A DNA stretch of 64,000 nt, taken from Pseudoscleropodium purum (Eukaryota > Streptophyta > Bryopsida > Hypnales > Brachytheciaceae). The stretch's first letter is position 1, and each line of letters opens with the position of its first letter. The notes beneath the pieces were generated by a model. That model had not been told where the DNA came from, made no database searches, and saw nothing but the letters and a program-made list of their open reading frames with translations. Both the position numbers and the translations under genes were made by a program. Where the stretch lies: NCBI GenBank assembly GCA_963969395.1, contig OZ017795.1, positions 17,236,001 to 17,300,000 of the forward strand, written 5' to 3'. Below are positions 11,165 to 22,391 of the stretch, piece by piece.

Positions 11165-14100
11165 TTAACCCTTTAGTGTGCAGCGTCCACTTTCTAGACA
11201 ATGGACAAAAGAGAACCTTAAACAATTGTACAGAAAAATAATTTATCATCCAAATTTTTTTGTAGAGATGCAAATACATGTTGAGTATTGGATTTGGATT
11301 GTTGTCTGTTCATAAATGTTTGCAATTTTTTTCTATCAATGTTTCAAGTGAGGGGCTTTAGGAGATGATGAAATTTTGTTCTATCCAGTCATGATTTGGG
11401 AATACAAATTAAATTTTTTTCCTAGCTCCAATACTAAGCGGGTAGAGTATAGATGTACAGATCGCTGACATCATCCTTGAGTATACAACTTTTATTATAT
11501 ATGCTATGTGTCAATCCCTAATTAAATCATGCTATGTTGAGAGGATGTACAAGAAAGGGAATATTATACAAGTAACATGCTTCAATGAATTTCCAAGTAC
11601 AATACATGTTGTAGTAATTCCAATTTGCACTTCCATGCCATCATTGAAGGCAAAACTTCAATGCAAGTCTCTGAAAATTATCCCATATTCATTGATGCAC
11701 TATTTACCAAGAAAAATAGAAACTTTAAACAAATGTTTAAGCCTACCTGAACACATAGCAAGTCTATAAGGAAATTGAAATCATGCTACAAACTACTTTC
11801 AATGCATAGTTTTAGTATAAGATTTCATAGTGAAAATTTCAAGCTATTTACTACTCAAATGAACTTTCAATAAATGCTAAACAACTTGTTTTGCACTCAT
11901 TCTGGTCAGCGTGGGCCACGGCGCCGGGACAAGAGCAGGGATTCACTTCCTGCCTATGCCGGTGCGGTGGCCGAGGATTGAGGCTGTTGACGGCACTATA
12001 GTGCCATGCACAAAGAAAACCTTCATGAATATTATGAACATCTACTTGATCAACACTCTTGAATGCAACATATAAGGCATGGCCTAGCATTTAGTAAATC
12101 CTCTCCACAAAATCTGTACACAAATGAAGTTGGTATTGAATGAAATATTTTTTTTCTTCTTTACTCTTGCTAGTGAATATAGACTATTTCCAATGTTCTT
12201 TGTGCAACAATGTTTTCTCTCCCTTGTTTTTCACAAATTGCATGTACTAGTGACTTATAGCTGTTATGTAATTCAATAGTTATTTTTGTGGCCACTCACA
12301 AACACTCACTATTTCTTCAACTTGCATATGCAGAGATCTTCATTGAGTCATCCGTCCGACATCAAAGCCTTCTCATATTCTTGAACAACATATGAGGTAC
12401 TTGCACACATAAATCTCTTTTTCTAGCATCTTGAAGTAGTCCACGTTTCCAACAGTTTCTTTGTTTTTACATAAGCATGCATGCAACGTCTGAGTCCATA
12501 TAGACATCGTCGATTAGTATCCGTGAACTTCTAAAATCTATATTTTAACTTTATTCCATTTTTGTTTTTAAATGTTCTAATGCACTTTGCATGTGCTTTA
12601 CGATGAATTGAGTATTGGTGTAGGTGTTGATTCTAGTCTTCTACTACCTTTCTCATAATCCCTTTGGTTGTGTATTTAGGAAGTTGCAATAAAAGAAAAA
12701 CGTGGACTAGGACTTCAGACACTCACTGATTATGAACTATACTTTTCATGGACCAAGCGATTTCTAGCAACTCGCAATTGTCAAGGTTACCATACATTCG
12801 TCAAACTATTTAGAATTGGACTAGATCAATTGGCGCTACTTTGAAGCAAACACGATGATACTTAGACTTGTTGATAGAAGAGATTTACTAAAAAGAACTG
12901 TGCAAAAAGGGATTAAGAAGAAAGACACTCCACGTGGACGACGTTTTCTTTTCAGACTTCACAACTCACACATTCTCAATTGGAAAGAGAGATTACTTGA
13001 AGGACATGTAGAAGGCTTTAGTGACAACGTGAATCAGGCGCTGCAAGTGCTCCTCTAGCCAGACGACTCATCAACAGCTTGTGTTTGTAGTATCTGCATT
13101 TCCATTGCTTAGTCATACTACTAATATCTTCTACCACATGAACATGCTGAACTTATGAGCGATAAATATGGATGATTCCATGGCCTCTCACATGGCGACT
13201 TGGATAGCTAGTTAGAATCGAACGGTTTATCCTTACAAACCTGGGCACTTCCCTTTATTTGTAAGCCTACATGTTGTAGTGACGTCCTTAACAAACAACG
13301 ACAACAACAATCAAAAACAAAAAGAACACTTTCCAATAGACTCCAAAGCAAAAAGACAAATCAGAAGAGGAAAGATGCCATTGTCATTCGAAGACTTATC
13401 TCATTCTTGTTTCAACAATTCTTTGCAAACAATGACTTCTACTTATGCGGACACTGTTGGCATCTCCAAATCAATGGCTCTCTCAAATACTAATTGTGTT
13501 ATTTCTTAGCAAGGCAAGTTTTGTATTGCACAAATTCCTCTTTCCAACAACAGCCCTCTCCCTATAACAAGTTCCATTCTAGTGCGATTCCCAATTGCTC
13601 TATTGCCGATTCATCTATAGAAAAGTGATAGTATACGTGGACATGAATGGTGTCTCGGACTTGTTATGCACTCATACATCCAGAGCAACAAACAAAAATT
13701 GGTCTATGTTATACTCCTCGACAATGGAAATGAAGTTCACCTACCATGTGGACAAGTTAGAACACATTGTTCTTCTCACTCAATGCAAGTCCAATGATGG
13801 TTTCCAGCATCAAACGTAAGATTCAGATTTCAATTCACTTACAAGGCATGCTTCATTGCATGAAAAAAAGGTGGCAACCAAACTTCTTTCAACAACTTTT
13901 ATTCAAGCTTTCTTCGCTCATTAGATGGCATTCATCATAGTTTTGACAACGAGTTGGAGCTCACGTCATCAGGAGCGTCCAACACACCTGTTACTTTGAC
14001 TCCAATCATAATGGCAGATTTTGTTCAGTCACCTCTCCTTGTACTAGGACCTTCACCAATTTCTAAAAACTTTGGAATTTTTTTCAGGAATGTAGTGCTC

Positions 14101-14544
14101 GACGCTTGTAATGCTTGACCTCTTGTTCATCACATTGATGGTAGCAAAAGCGACTCCTTCATCGCCGAAATGATTAGTCCGGCTCTCCTGGAAAACTATG
14201 TTGAGTCATTGCTTGCAACAACTCCTTCACATACTATGCAAGTTGTCCAAGTGCAATACAATGCTGTCGAACCACTGAATTTTGTCATAGATGGGAGATT
14301 TACATTGAGATGTAGTTGAAAAGTTTAGTTATTGCCGCCTCCATTGCCTTAGAGAAGCCAACAGTCTCATGCACTGAAGTCCGACGGTACAGCATCAGTC
14401 TATGTCATTAGTTCCACGAAAAAGCAACCAACTAACCCAGTGTCACAGAAGAGCAAATGTCGACTTTAGACTACCGCAAGCGAACTACTTGTCTCTCTGG
14501 CACAAAGTACGGAGTTTGGTGCATCGACAAATCTGGAACCTCCT
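11165..14544 (+). other. 5' part of the piggyBac-like element, unresolved
   Basis: Several short plus-strand frames occur: about 12855-13058, about 13279-13509 (rich in Asn, Gln and Lys) and 13595-13819. The one at 13279 is in the same reading frame as the transposase relic downstream and could be part of its poorly conserved N-terminal region. A short GC-rich patch at about 11905-12005 stands out from the AT-rich surroundings and has no identifiable function. The true transposase start was not found. Confidence 0.35.
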
Positions 14545-16155
14545 TTGTTCAGACGTGCTTGGAACGGGAGGTTGTCAATGGCCATGCAACGCCTGGCTTT
14601 CTCGCAAGAGTTTGCCAATGATAAGTGGAGTATACAATGGTCTAGTTTTGTCATGATTCCTTCTGCTTTCTTAGGTCCCATTGGAGGCCCGAACTTCCAC
14701 ATGCCAATGAAGGCTGTGCTTTTTGGAAGATTCTAGACCCATGACACGCTCGACCACATTTGTATTGACACAAATAGGTATGCTAGTAAATTGCACCCGC
14801 ATAGCAATGTTCCACTTGGCGGTTTGAACTAGTAGAGGCTAGATAGAGCTGAATTAAAGGTATTCATAGTTGTCAATATGTTGATGGGAATAAAGAGGCT
14901 ACCAAATAATAGAAGCTACTAGAATAGGCATAATGAGTTTCTTTACTGCCCAAACATAACGAGCATCATAACAAGCAAAAGGTACGAAGACATTACTCGT
15001 TGTCTTCATATCACTAACGACACTGTACAAGTAGTACTAGGGACAAATGTGGAATTTGACCGTCTCAGGAAAATGTGTTGGTTGATTATTGAGCTGCAAT
15101 AGAAATTCAAATCAAATTGGCGACTGCACCAAAAAGTCACTATTGACGAAACTATAATATCTTACAAAGGGAGTTACTGTCCTATCAAGTAGTACCTTCC
15201 TAGGAAGCCAACGAAATGGAGAGTGAAGGTCTAATGTTTAGCGGATGCACGCCATAAATACTTGTACAATTTTCAAATTTACATTGGATCTATCTTTAGT
15301 CATTCATTGGCTAGAGATTCCACAGTAGATGCCAAAACACCTCATGAGGTAGTCATGCAATTAATGGAAGGGCTTCATGGCAAAGCGCATATGATTTGTA
15401 CAGACAACTACTTCACTTCAGTGAAGCTACTTCAAGATTTGCGATCTCTCGGCACTTTTGGAGTGGGTACTATACAATCAAATAGATTAGACTTGCCGAT
15501 TGCATTGTTGGATCTTAGGAATTTGTCTAAGGAGCCACAAGGCTCTTTACTGTGGACATTGCACTCAGAGAGTGGCATTGGAGTAGTAGATTTTGTTGAT
15601 AGATAGGTTGTTTTGATGTTGTCCATATACTATCCACCAGTCCCAGGTGCAAGTCAGTTGTGGCCAACAGTTCTTCGTCGAATCAATGGTATTGTAACAA
15701 ATTTGGAGACATCGCCGATTCACAAAGCCTATTCAGATTTCATGAGAGGCGTTGATGTCGTGGATCACTTGCGAGGTAGTAACAACACTCAAACACGGAG
15801 CCACAAGTAGTGGCACAAAATCTTTTTTTATTTGTTGGATACATCGATGGTCAATTGTTATATTGTGAACAAACTTGCATTGGAACAGTTTGCTAAGGAC
15901 CTTGTGCTATACTCACAATTGCAATTGCAATTGGTTGATGAACTAAGCCGTTCTTGGAGGATGCAGAGGGAAGTGGTCTCTCAATTCTGACTATCACAAC
16001 CAAGCGTTCATGGCTTAGTTTGTAGTGCTAGACGAAGAAAGTGTTGATTTTGTAGGGGACCGGCAAGGACTAACTTGATCTATCCTCAATGTAGTGGTAT
16101 TTTCTTGCACGATGGGGATTGTTACCAACGAAGTCACTATGTACTTGGGCAATGA
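14545..16155 (+). pseudogene. piggyBac-type transposase pseudogene (DDE_Tnp_1_7)
   Basis: This encoded the cut-and-paste transposase that excises and inserts DNA at TTAA. One reading frame runs from about 14545 to 16155 with no frameshift that I can see, broken by about ten in-frame stops. Landmarks in order: the NRY block; the catalytic TIDE block (Asp codon 15145); QYLPRKPTKW-like residues with a stop at the Gln; LADAR; CTDNYFTS (Asp at 15403); the GT...NR block; GVDVVDH (Asp codons at 15754 and 15763); then WHKIFFYLLD. A C-terminal Cys/His-rich stretch at about 16042-16140 (C-x-x-C, C-x-x-C, HDGDC, H) matches the zinc-binding tail of the family. Most stops are TAG. The copy is inactive, and its N-terminus is unresolved. 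Confidence 0.88.
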
Positions 16156-16275
16156 GAGTTTGCTCTAGAAGCTGTAGTGCAGAAGTTCAATTTCAATATC
16201 AAAGGCAGTGTTCGGCAATGACAATTTGCTCTGAAAGTTGCGGTATAGAAGTTTGATTTCACTATCAAAGGCAAG
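16143..16275. repeat. Two tandem copies of a 60-odd bp unit
   Basis: Two imperfect direct copies follow the transposase stop. Both contain GGCAATGA, TTTGCTCT, AGAAGTT and end TATCAAAGGCA. They look like a local duplication in the 3' part of the element. Confidence 0.6.
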
Positions 16276-16586
16276 GGTCGAAGGACATGTTCCGTTTTTC
16301 CAAATTTTATCAACTATTGCTTTGTATAGAATTGTCACAGCTTAAAATTTTGATTTTCTTAGCATGCACCAAAATAGGAACGGAAACTAGCCATTAGGAA
16401 ACCGGATCCGATTAGGTGAAGAAGGAAAACTCAAAACTAGTACAGAACATGAAGTAGTGGGCCTCTTAGATCTAATCTGATCAGGAGTAACTATCGACGG
16501 AAACGGAATGCAACACGGATTAGGTCTAGGACCGGATTATGGGTGAACCGGATTCAAGACGACCAAACCGGAAATGGTCCAGAGAC

Positions 16587-16593
16587 TATATAA
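16587..16593 (+). promoter_or_regulatory. TATA box upstream of gag-like ORF
   Basis: TATATAA in a GC-rich context about 160 bp before the ATG at 16754. The leader between them has no in-frame interference visible. A second identical box lies at 18594 beyond the ORF. Confidence 0.5.
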
Positions 16594-16753
16594 GGAGGAG
16601 CCTTCGCAGTTGCACCCCTTTTTACAAACTCGACCTTGAGCGCGCGTTGTAGAGTTTTTGCGTTTGTGTGCTGCAGGCTTCGATTCCGGTTGAGATCGGA
16701 GAGAGAACGTGAGGAACGGGATGTGCGGCTAGGAGAGAGTGAGGTAGATTGGA

Positions 16754-18454
16754 GTGGGAATGCCGCCGCTACGTAGGGCGAGACCAGCGAGTCCCTCTAG
16801 AGGCGAGGTGAAGCTCCGAAAAGTCATTCCGGTTATTCCCTCCACAAAGCGGGAGAAATCTCAACTCATGGAGGACCTCACTTCTATGGGTTGCCTAGGG
16901 TTTGCAGAGAAACCCTGGGATTTTAGGGAGGAGAGAATGGTCAAGGAACTCCTCGGCAAACTGTCCAACCAGTTTGATAAAACCGTGAGAGGATCCCCTA
17001 GCCGCTGGAACGAGGAACTGTGGAGAGGTGTTTATGGTTTCCGGGCAGGAGGGTTAGGAATGGCAAACCGGAAGGATGAGTTCGTCCGGGACAAATTCCA
17101 GGGGGCCGTCAATCCGAAGGACGGGTACGCGGTTGAGGATTGCGTGGATGACCAACACCGTCGGCTTCTGCAGTTCTTGGTTCCGGTCCTTCACCCGGAA
17201 AAGCCGACAAGGGTGACGATCACCCTTGGCAACACCATTTTCGGTGCCCTAAGTGGTAACCGGAAAGTGGACTGGGCACGGATCATTTCCGATCTCGTGG
17301 CCCAGCTCATTAGTAGAGTTGGGAAGAAGAGGGCCAGTCCAATGTGCCCTTACCTCTTCCACCTCTATCGGGAACACCAACTCCTCACCGACGCGGAGGA
17401 GAAGGTGTGGAGGACTCAAGAAGTCCTCCTGAAGTATGGGGAGTCGGAAACGGATAACGAGGCCGAGTCCGATTCCGGGTCAGACCGGGAGTCAAGCGAG
17501 GAAGAGGAGGAGCCGCCGATGCCACCCACCAAGCGACAGAAGACGACGCCTCCCCACAAGCGCGGGACACCTCCCGGTCACGACAAACCGGCCACGGAAG
17601 AAAGACCGGAAGTCGAGAAGACCGTTTCCGGGGAAGACACGAAAGTGCAAGATCCGTTCAACGGCCTCATCAACCTCCTCTGCAACATCAGGGCGGATTG
17701 GGAGGTCAAGCACAGAACGCTTTCGGCGATTGGGAAGTTGGTAGATGCGCCATCGGACAGTCAGTTGGCGGAACGGGTGGCGGATTGCATCACCAATCCA
17801 GAAGAGACCCGGAAACAGGAAGCGGAGATCCGCCGACTACAGGAGGAAGTGGACACCCTGAAGGCAACCCTCTTTGCCTATTAGGAAGACGTGACGGCCA
17901 CCCGAGAGATGGCGGAGGAGACTCGGAAGATAGCCGAGCAAATCAAGGCCACCCTGGGAGCGACCGGAACGGCCGCCACCAAAGCGAAGCTCTTCGACGA
18001 GAAGATGCACGAGGAGAAGAAACTATCCGATTCCCGGATGGTCCGGATTCTCACCGACTTTGCTGAGCAGGTGGAGACGGCGATGATAGAGGGGCGGAAG
18101 GCTACGAACCGGATTGAGGAAAGCAGCCGGAAGCTGACTGGAGCAACGTGCTCCAAGGGGATACACCTCTCGGACCTCTCGCTACCGGATTCCTTTCCGG
18201 ATGCGTCCGTTCCGAAGGGTGGGAAGGATTGGACTCCCGAGTCCAAGAAGTCTGCACGGAATGAGACTCCGGGCACGAGACCGGGTAGGACAATCGACCT
18301 AGAGTCTTCACCCGGATCCAAACAAGGCACTCGGGTTCCTAACCCTGTAGAGGGGGAACGGAACCGGAACTTGAATGAAGTCTTTGAGCAGCTGGATCCG
18401 CAGAGCAGAAGCCTGACAGTAGGATCTAGGGTTGTAGAGCAGATAGGATTTTGA
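16754..18454 (+). pseudogene. Gag-like / plant-transposon-type ORF with one TAG
   Basis: The frame opens at the ATG at 16754 and runs 376 codons to a TAG at 17882. It then continues in the same frame for about 190 codons to 18454, giving about 566 residues if the TAG is ignored. Residues about 60-230 form the conserved-looking core (SPSRWNEELW, VDW, CPYLFHLYREHQLLT), a layout I associate with plant transposon gag-like proteins such as the 'putative plant transposon protein' domain. An acidic then Pro/Lys-rich linker follows (about 235-290). After that comes a Glu/Lys-rich region that looks coiled-coil and spans the TAG. There is no zinc knuckle. The TAG could be a CAG-to-TAG decay mutation or a readthrough codon. 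The family assignment is tentative, but the ORF itself is clear. Confidence 0.6.
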
Positions 18455-18593
18455 TTTGAATTAGGTGTAGAAGCGGATCCGGATCGGGATCCGGCTCAAC
18501 AGTATTAGGTTAGACCGGAAGTTGAATTAGGGTGGCGGCGGACCCCCACGGGTTTTCCGCTCCGCTTTGTACTTTTAGGGTTTTTACATTTGG

Positions 18594-18600
18594 TATATAA
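18594..18600 (+). promoter_or_regulatory. Second TATA box, downstream of the gag-like ORF
   Basis: TATATAA followed by a CT-rich leader at about 18620-18690. Its position relative to the first box, about 2 kb apart, suggests a promoter in the 3' flank of the element. No long ORF follows it. Confidence 0.4.
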
Positions 18601-19620
18601 ATCGGTTCCTGCGATGGGAACTGGGAGTCTTCATTTTGCAAATCTCTTGTGCCTTTCTCTTCTTCTCATTGTGTGTCTCTCTCCAGCGCGACATGGTTGT
18701 ATGATGTGGAGTTAGGATGGTGTGAGCCGGTTTGTGAGTGATTTCTCCCCTTGGTGTTTTCTTTTCCGATTCTATGTGCATGTGAGTAGGTATCTAAGAG
18801 TTGGGAGTGAACTTAGTTCCTCAGCACTTCTAGAGTTCCAGGTTCTGGGTGAGAAAGCCGTTGTTAGGCTAGGCGGGTAGAGAGGGATTCCTTAGCTGCG
18901 CTAGAACTCCCGGGTGGGAAATCCGGTCGAGTGTCCGATCTCCTATGAGGTCTCACCACCCGTGTGGGTAAGCGGAAGAACTTTAGTTGATGTTGGAACG
19001 GACGGGTACACTTGTAACCACCTATCTTCGCACGGATCGGAAGTAGCATCAAGGTCGTTGTAGTATGAGAGGGTCGAGTGTGGGGTCTTTGTGTGACCTA
19101 CAACCCGGATTGCTATCTGGGTTGTTGTGAAGGACCAAACCGGATCCGGATTAACTTAGGAGTTTAGGAAGTAGGACAGTGGGTCTTCAGCCACTATAAG
19201 TCACGGAAGGAGTGGTGGGCCTACCACTCTCAAAATTAAGCGGCGACCCCTCTGATGGTGAAATAGAGGCAAAACCAAACCGGATAGGATTACGGATACA
19301 TGATGACCATCCGGACCGGATTGGTCAGGACGGATTTCCAGGACTGGAAGTTGTAAGATCCTGGGATTTGGATATTTGCACAGACCGGATAGTTAGTAGG
19401 ATCGGAAGAAGGAGTAATCCGGTCTATAGTTATCCGGTGTGGTGGTATTTCTAGTTCTAGATCTAGGACCGGAAAGTAAGATTGGGATACTGACTGAGCT
19501 TAACTGCTTAATAGAGTTAGATACTTCACAGGATCTCATGGGTTCGATCTTTAGAGTCACTTAGTTATACTCTAGAGCGATTTTTGTGAATATAATGGGG
19601 AATTTACCTGCCCTGTGCTG

Positions 19621-20786
19621 CGACAAGAATGCTTAAAGATGTAGGTCGCAGGCCATTTCGGAACTATCGTCCATGTGCATAATATATATCATTTTCCAGT
19701 GGACATGCGGTGTAGTTGTGCAGTATAGTTGTCAAGTAGAAGGATGACATGTGTACAATACAAGAGTGTATATTTGATCGATGAGCTATATTGGTAATCA
19801 TTTGCGGCAGTAATTTGGATGTCTCATCGATAACAACAAAATGACTTGTACATTGTATATAATGAATACTCTGTATTGAATGGGTTTTTTTTCAATATAT
19901 ATTTTTTATGTATGTATGAGTTTAGCTTTGGCTACAAAAGTGGAATGGAAAATGAAAATTTACATGCACATTGTCCTGGTCCTCCAAAACAATTGTCGCT
20001 TCACCACAAAATGTTAGGCAATCTTCACTGATTTTTGTTTTTTGTAATACATACTTTTCATGAATGTCTTTGTTTGTATGTGGCTAAAATTACACAGTGT
20101 TAGATGAACAAGAACTTACACATCGACGAAGTGCTCAAGAACTTTAGTCGCTGCACATGTAAACATCGATTGGACAATCAACGACCCTTCATATTCGTTT
20201 TCTACATTCACTGTAGCATTCCAATCATCAATGAACATGAGTAGGATGTACTATTCCGTAGAAGTTACGTCATTTTTGTTGTCTTTATGTGCTCGGGCAA
20301 TGTCGAGGTTGCCATGTGGACAACATGCCATTGCTAATTCATAAATTTCTGACAACTACAAACACATGTAGAGGTCACAAGGTTCTAAGTTCAAGCAAGT
20401 TCAATTGTCATGTTTCCCAATGTCAAGCAATTTGCAAGCTCTAAATCTCATATACAAGTGCCATTTTTGTTAAAGTTGAACTATCAAATTGCTGCACATG
20501 TCGAGTCCTACACGTACACATTTTTGAAATTTTTTTGAAAGACAGAACGTCCTTAGAAATTAAAGAACTGTAAGACTCACTGTTGCTGCCCATGCAAGTC
20601 AAGAGGCAAAAATGATCAGTCAAACATCATGATCTCAGAATACTTGAAACCAATTCCTCTAATGCAAATTCACTTTAGCTATATTGTGATTGAAGATCAT
20701 ATAATGAATTCAAGAAGCACGTCATGGATGTGTACACAAGACGAGCTACAACTTTCTCGTTCCTACGTTCTCTTACCACTAATGGG
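19621..20786. other. 3' segment of the piggyBac-like element
   Basis: Composition returns to AT-rich. No coding frame resembling a known protein was seen. It probably represents the original 3' non-coding part of the large element, ending in the TTAACCCATTAGTG terminus. Confidence 0.4.
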
Positions 20787-20790
20787 TTAA

Positions 20791-21137
20791 AGCACATATA
20801 TCCCTGGAAGTTTTGTCCATTTACTCTTGCTTACAAACTACTGCGTAGGAGGTTGATACCTAAGACAACTGACCCTCATCTAGTTGGGTATTAGCCATTG
20901 AAAACTTTTCCATGGAAATTAAATTGCGCCAAATATTAGATGGAGGCAATAAAATATCCTCCCATATTTTTGAGGGGAGGGGCATTGGTTGATTTATAGA
21001 TCTTTAAATTTCTTTTCAATTTTTCATTTTCAAAATGCAATCGGTTTTTCTTTACATCCACTAGCTAACTTTGAACTAGCTATTAGTTTCTCTTGGCCAT
21101 TACCACAAATATAGAAAATATAAGCTATTTCAACAAT
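20791..21137. other. AT-rich intergenic DNA
   Basis: No feature was recognised between the large piggyBac-like element and the next TTAA-bounded element. Confidence 0.4.
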
Positions 21138-21977
21138 TTAACCCACCAACAACATAATGGATGTTTTTCGACTAATAATAGATAAAGAATCTCTCCATGT
21201 AAGACAAAAATGCCACTATTCAACCTCTGAATTTTGTGTCAGCAGAAAAGTCTTCTACAATAGCTTGACTTCCAATGAGTGCTTTTGTAATTTTTTTAAT
21301 ACAAAAATTTACATAATACCAAAGCAAATGATTTCTACATGGTGACTAGTCCATCATTCTTTGAAGCAAGTTGGATATATGATTGAAAAAATTTAAATCA
21401 TTTGAGATTTGCACAACATATAGGAAAAAAATAATAAGTAGAAAGAAGTACAGAATGATTCAAAATACTAAATTGTTAAGAATTTAATTATAAAATTGAA
21501 AAATGCCAATCCCAATGGTTGTAATGTAGTAATAAACAATCTACATTATATGCATTTATTTATTTTTTAAATATTAAAAATTGAGTTAAATAAAGGACTC
21601 CAAAGTTTCTTTTAGAGTAGGGAATCCATAACTACCCACAAACTAGATCACCTCATAACTTTTATCTCATAAATTAAAATGGAATGATTCAAAGCTTTCT
21701 ACATACACATAAATCTAGAAAAACAATTGAAAATTTTTATTTTTGAAAAAAGTGATTTCTTAAGAATTTTTGGGCTACCTAATGAGCATTGAAAATTACA
21801 TATCATGCAATAACTTTTGAACCATATAGTCAAAAATTATAAAAGTTGTTGGGTCTTAAATCTACTCCTTAGATGTAGGTCGTGTGAAAATTTCAAAGAA
21901 AAAAAAATTCCATTTGTAGTGAGCTATCCAAAATCACTATGTTATTAAAGAATGCAATTTGGTCCTTTAGGGATTAA
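21138..21977. mobile_element. Chimeric TTAA-bounded MITE
   Basis: This element of about 840 bp starts TTAACCCACCAAC at 21138 and ends GGTCCTTTAGGGATTAA at 21977. Its first 200 bases match the left half of the palindromic element at 3661 (shared CTCCATGTAAGACAAAAA-type block and TTGACTTCCAATGAGTG). From about 21346 on it matches the right two thirds of the family seen at 9365 (inverted) and 34428. It therefore looks like a recombinant of two families that kept one terminus from each. It also contains an unoccupied TTAA at 21856-21859 that is occupied in the 34-36 kb relative. Confidence 0.7.
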
Positions 21978-22225
21978 AACAATATAAAGCACAATATAAA
22001 TGGGCCACTTATAAAATTGCCACCTCCATAATTTTATTAATAGAGTTGCACACTATTTAACATTTGTCCTTGTACTTAACATTTACCTAACATTTGTCCT
22101 TGTCATGTGCACATTTTGTGAATCCTCCCTATTTACTTTCACTCTAAAAGTAGGGATCAATTTTGAGGAGTGTTTTATTTTAGGTGTAGTTACTTTATTG
22201 TAGTTGGAAATTCAAAGTTAGTCAA
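21978..22225. other. AT-rich intergenic DNA
   Basis: Contains a short direct repetition of AACATTTNNCCT at about 22050-22100, and nothing else. Confidence 0.35.
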
Positions 22226-22386
22226 GGAAGCTTACCCATTTCCAACCGCTTCAGCAATTACAACTATGTAGATTGTAGATTTTCTAAGTGCAAAAATTTT
22301 CTTTTGTAACAAAATAAAGTTTGGAAGGATTATATATATTTTTCATGAATTTTTTAGTTGAAGCATACTATACAATATGTATTGGT
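22226..22386. mobile_element. Partial MITE of the TAA-flanked family
   Basis: Shares the left end ACCCATTTCCAACC with the full copy just downstream and then follows it (AGCAATTAC, AAGTTTGGAAGGATT) before breaking off. Probably a truncated older copy. Confidence 0.55.
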
Positions 22387-22391
22387 TATAA

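Larger units (their letters stand above)
16380..19620 (+). mobile_element. GC-rich inserted element with gag-like ORF
   Basis: The block is distinctly GC-richer than the AT-rich DNA on both sides. It carries one long interrupted ORF and many copies of CCGGAT/ATCCGG words in its non-coding parts. It sits between the transposase relic and the right end of the piggyBac-like element, so it probably inserted there. Two TATATAA boxes, at 16587 and 18594, each precede a pyrimidine-rich leader. That is what an LTR at each end would give, but the two flanks do not align well enough to call LTRs. No protease, reverse transcriptase or integrase was found. It is best called a non-autonomous retroelement candidate; exact ends are unknown. 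Confidence 0.45.
11165..20790 (+). mobile_element. Large decayed piggyBac-like element, formerly autonomous
   Basis: I propose a single element bounded by TTAACCCTTTAGTG at 11165 and, on the other strand, TTAACCCATTAGTG ending at 20790. The 14-base ends differ at one position and include the TTAA target. Between them lies the transposase pseudogene, with about 3.4 kb upstream and a 3' segment downstream. A GC-rich block at about 16.4-19.6 kb looks like a later insertion, so the original element may have been near 6.4 kb. Pairing these two ends is an inference. The piggyBac identity of the transposase is much more secure than the exact boundaries. Confidence 0.55.

Noticed and set aside
16380..19620. 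Long terminal repeats flanking the gag-like ORF
   Set aside because: The two flanks share style and a TATA box but not an alignable sequence, and no TG...CA ends or primer-binding site were found.
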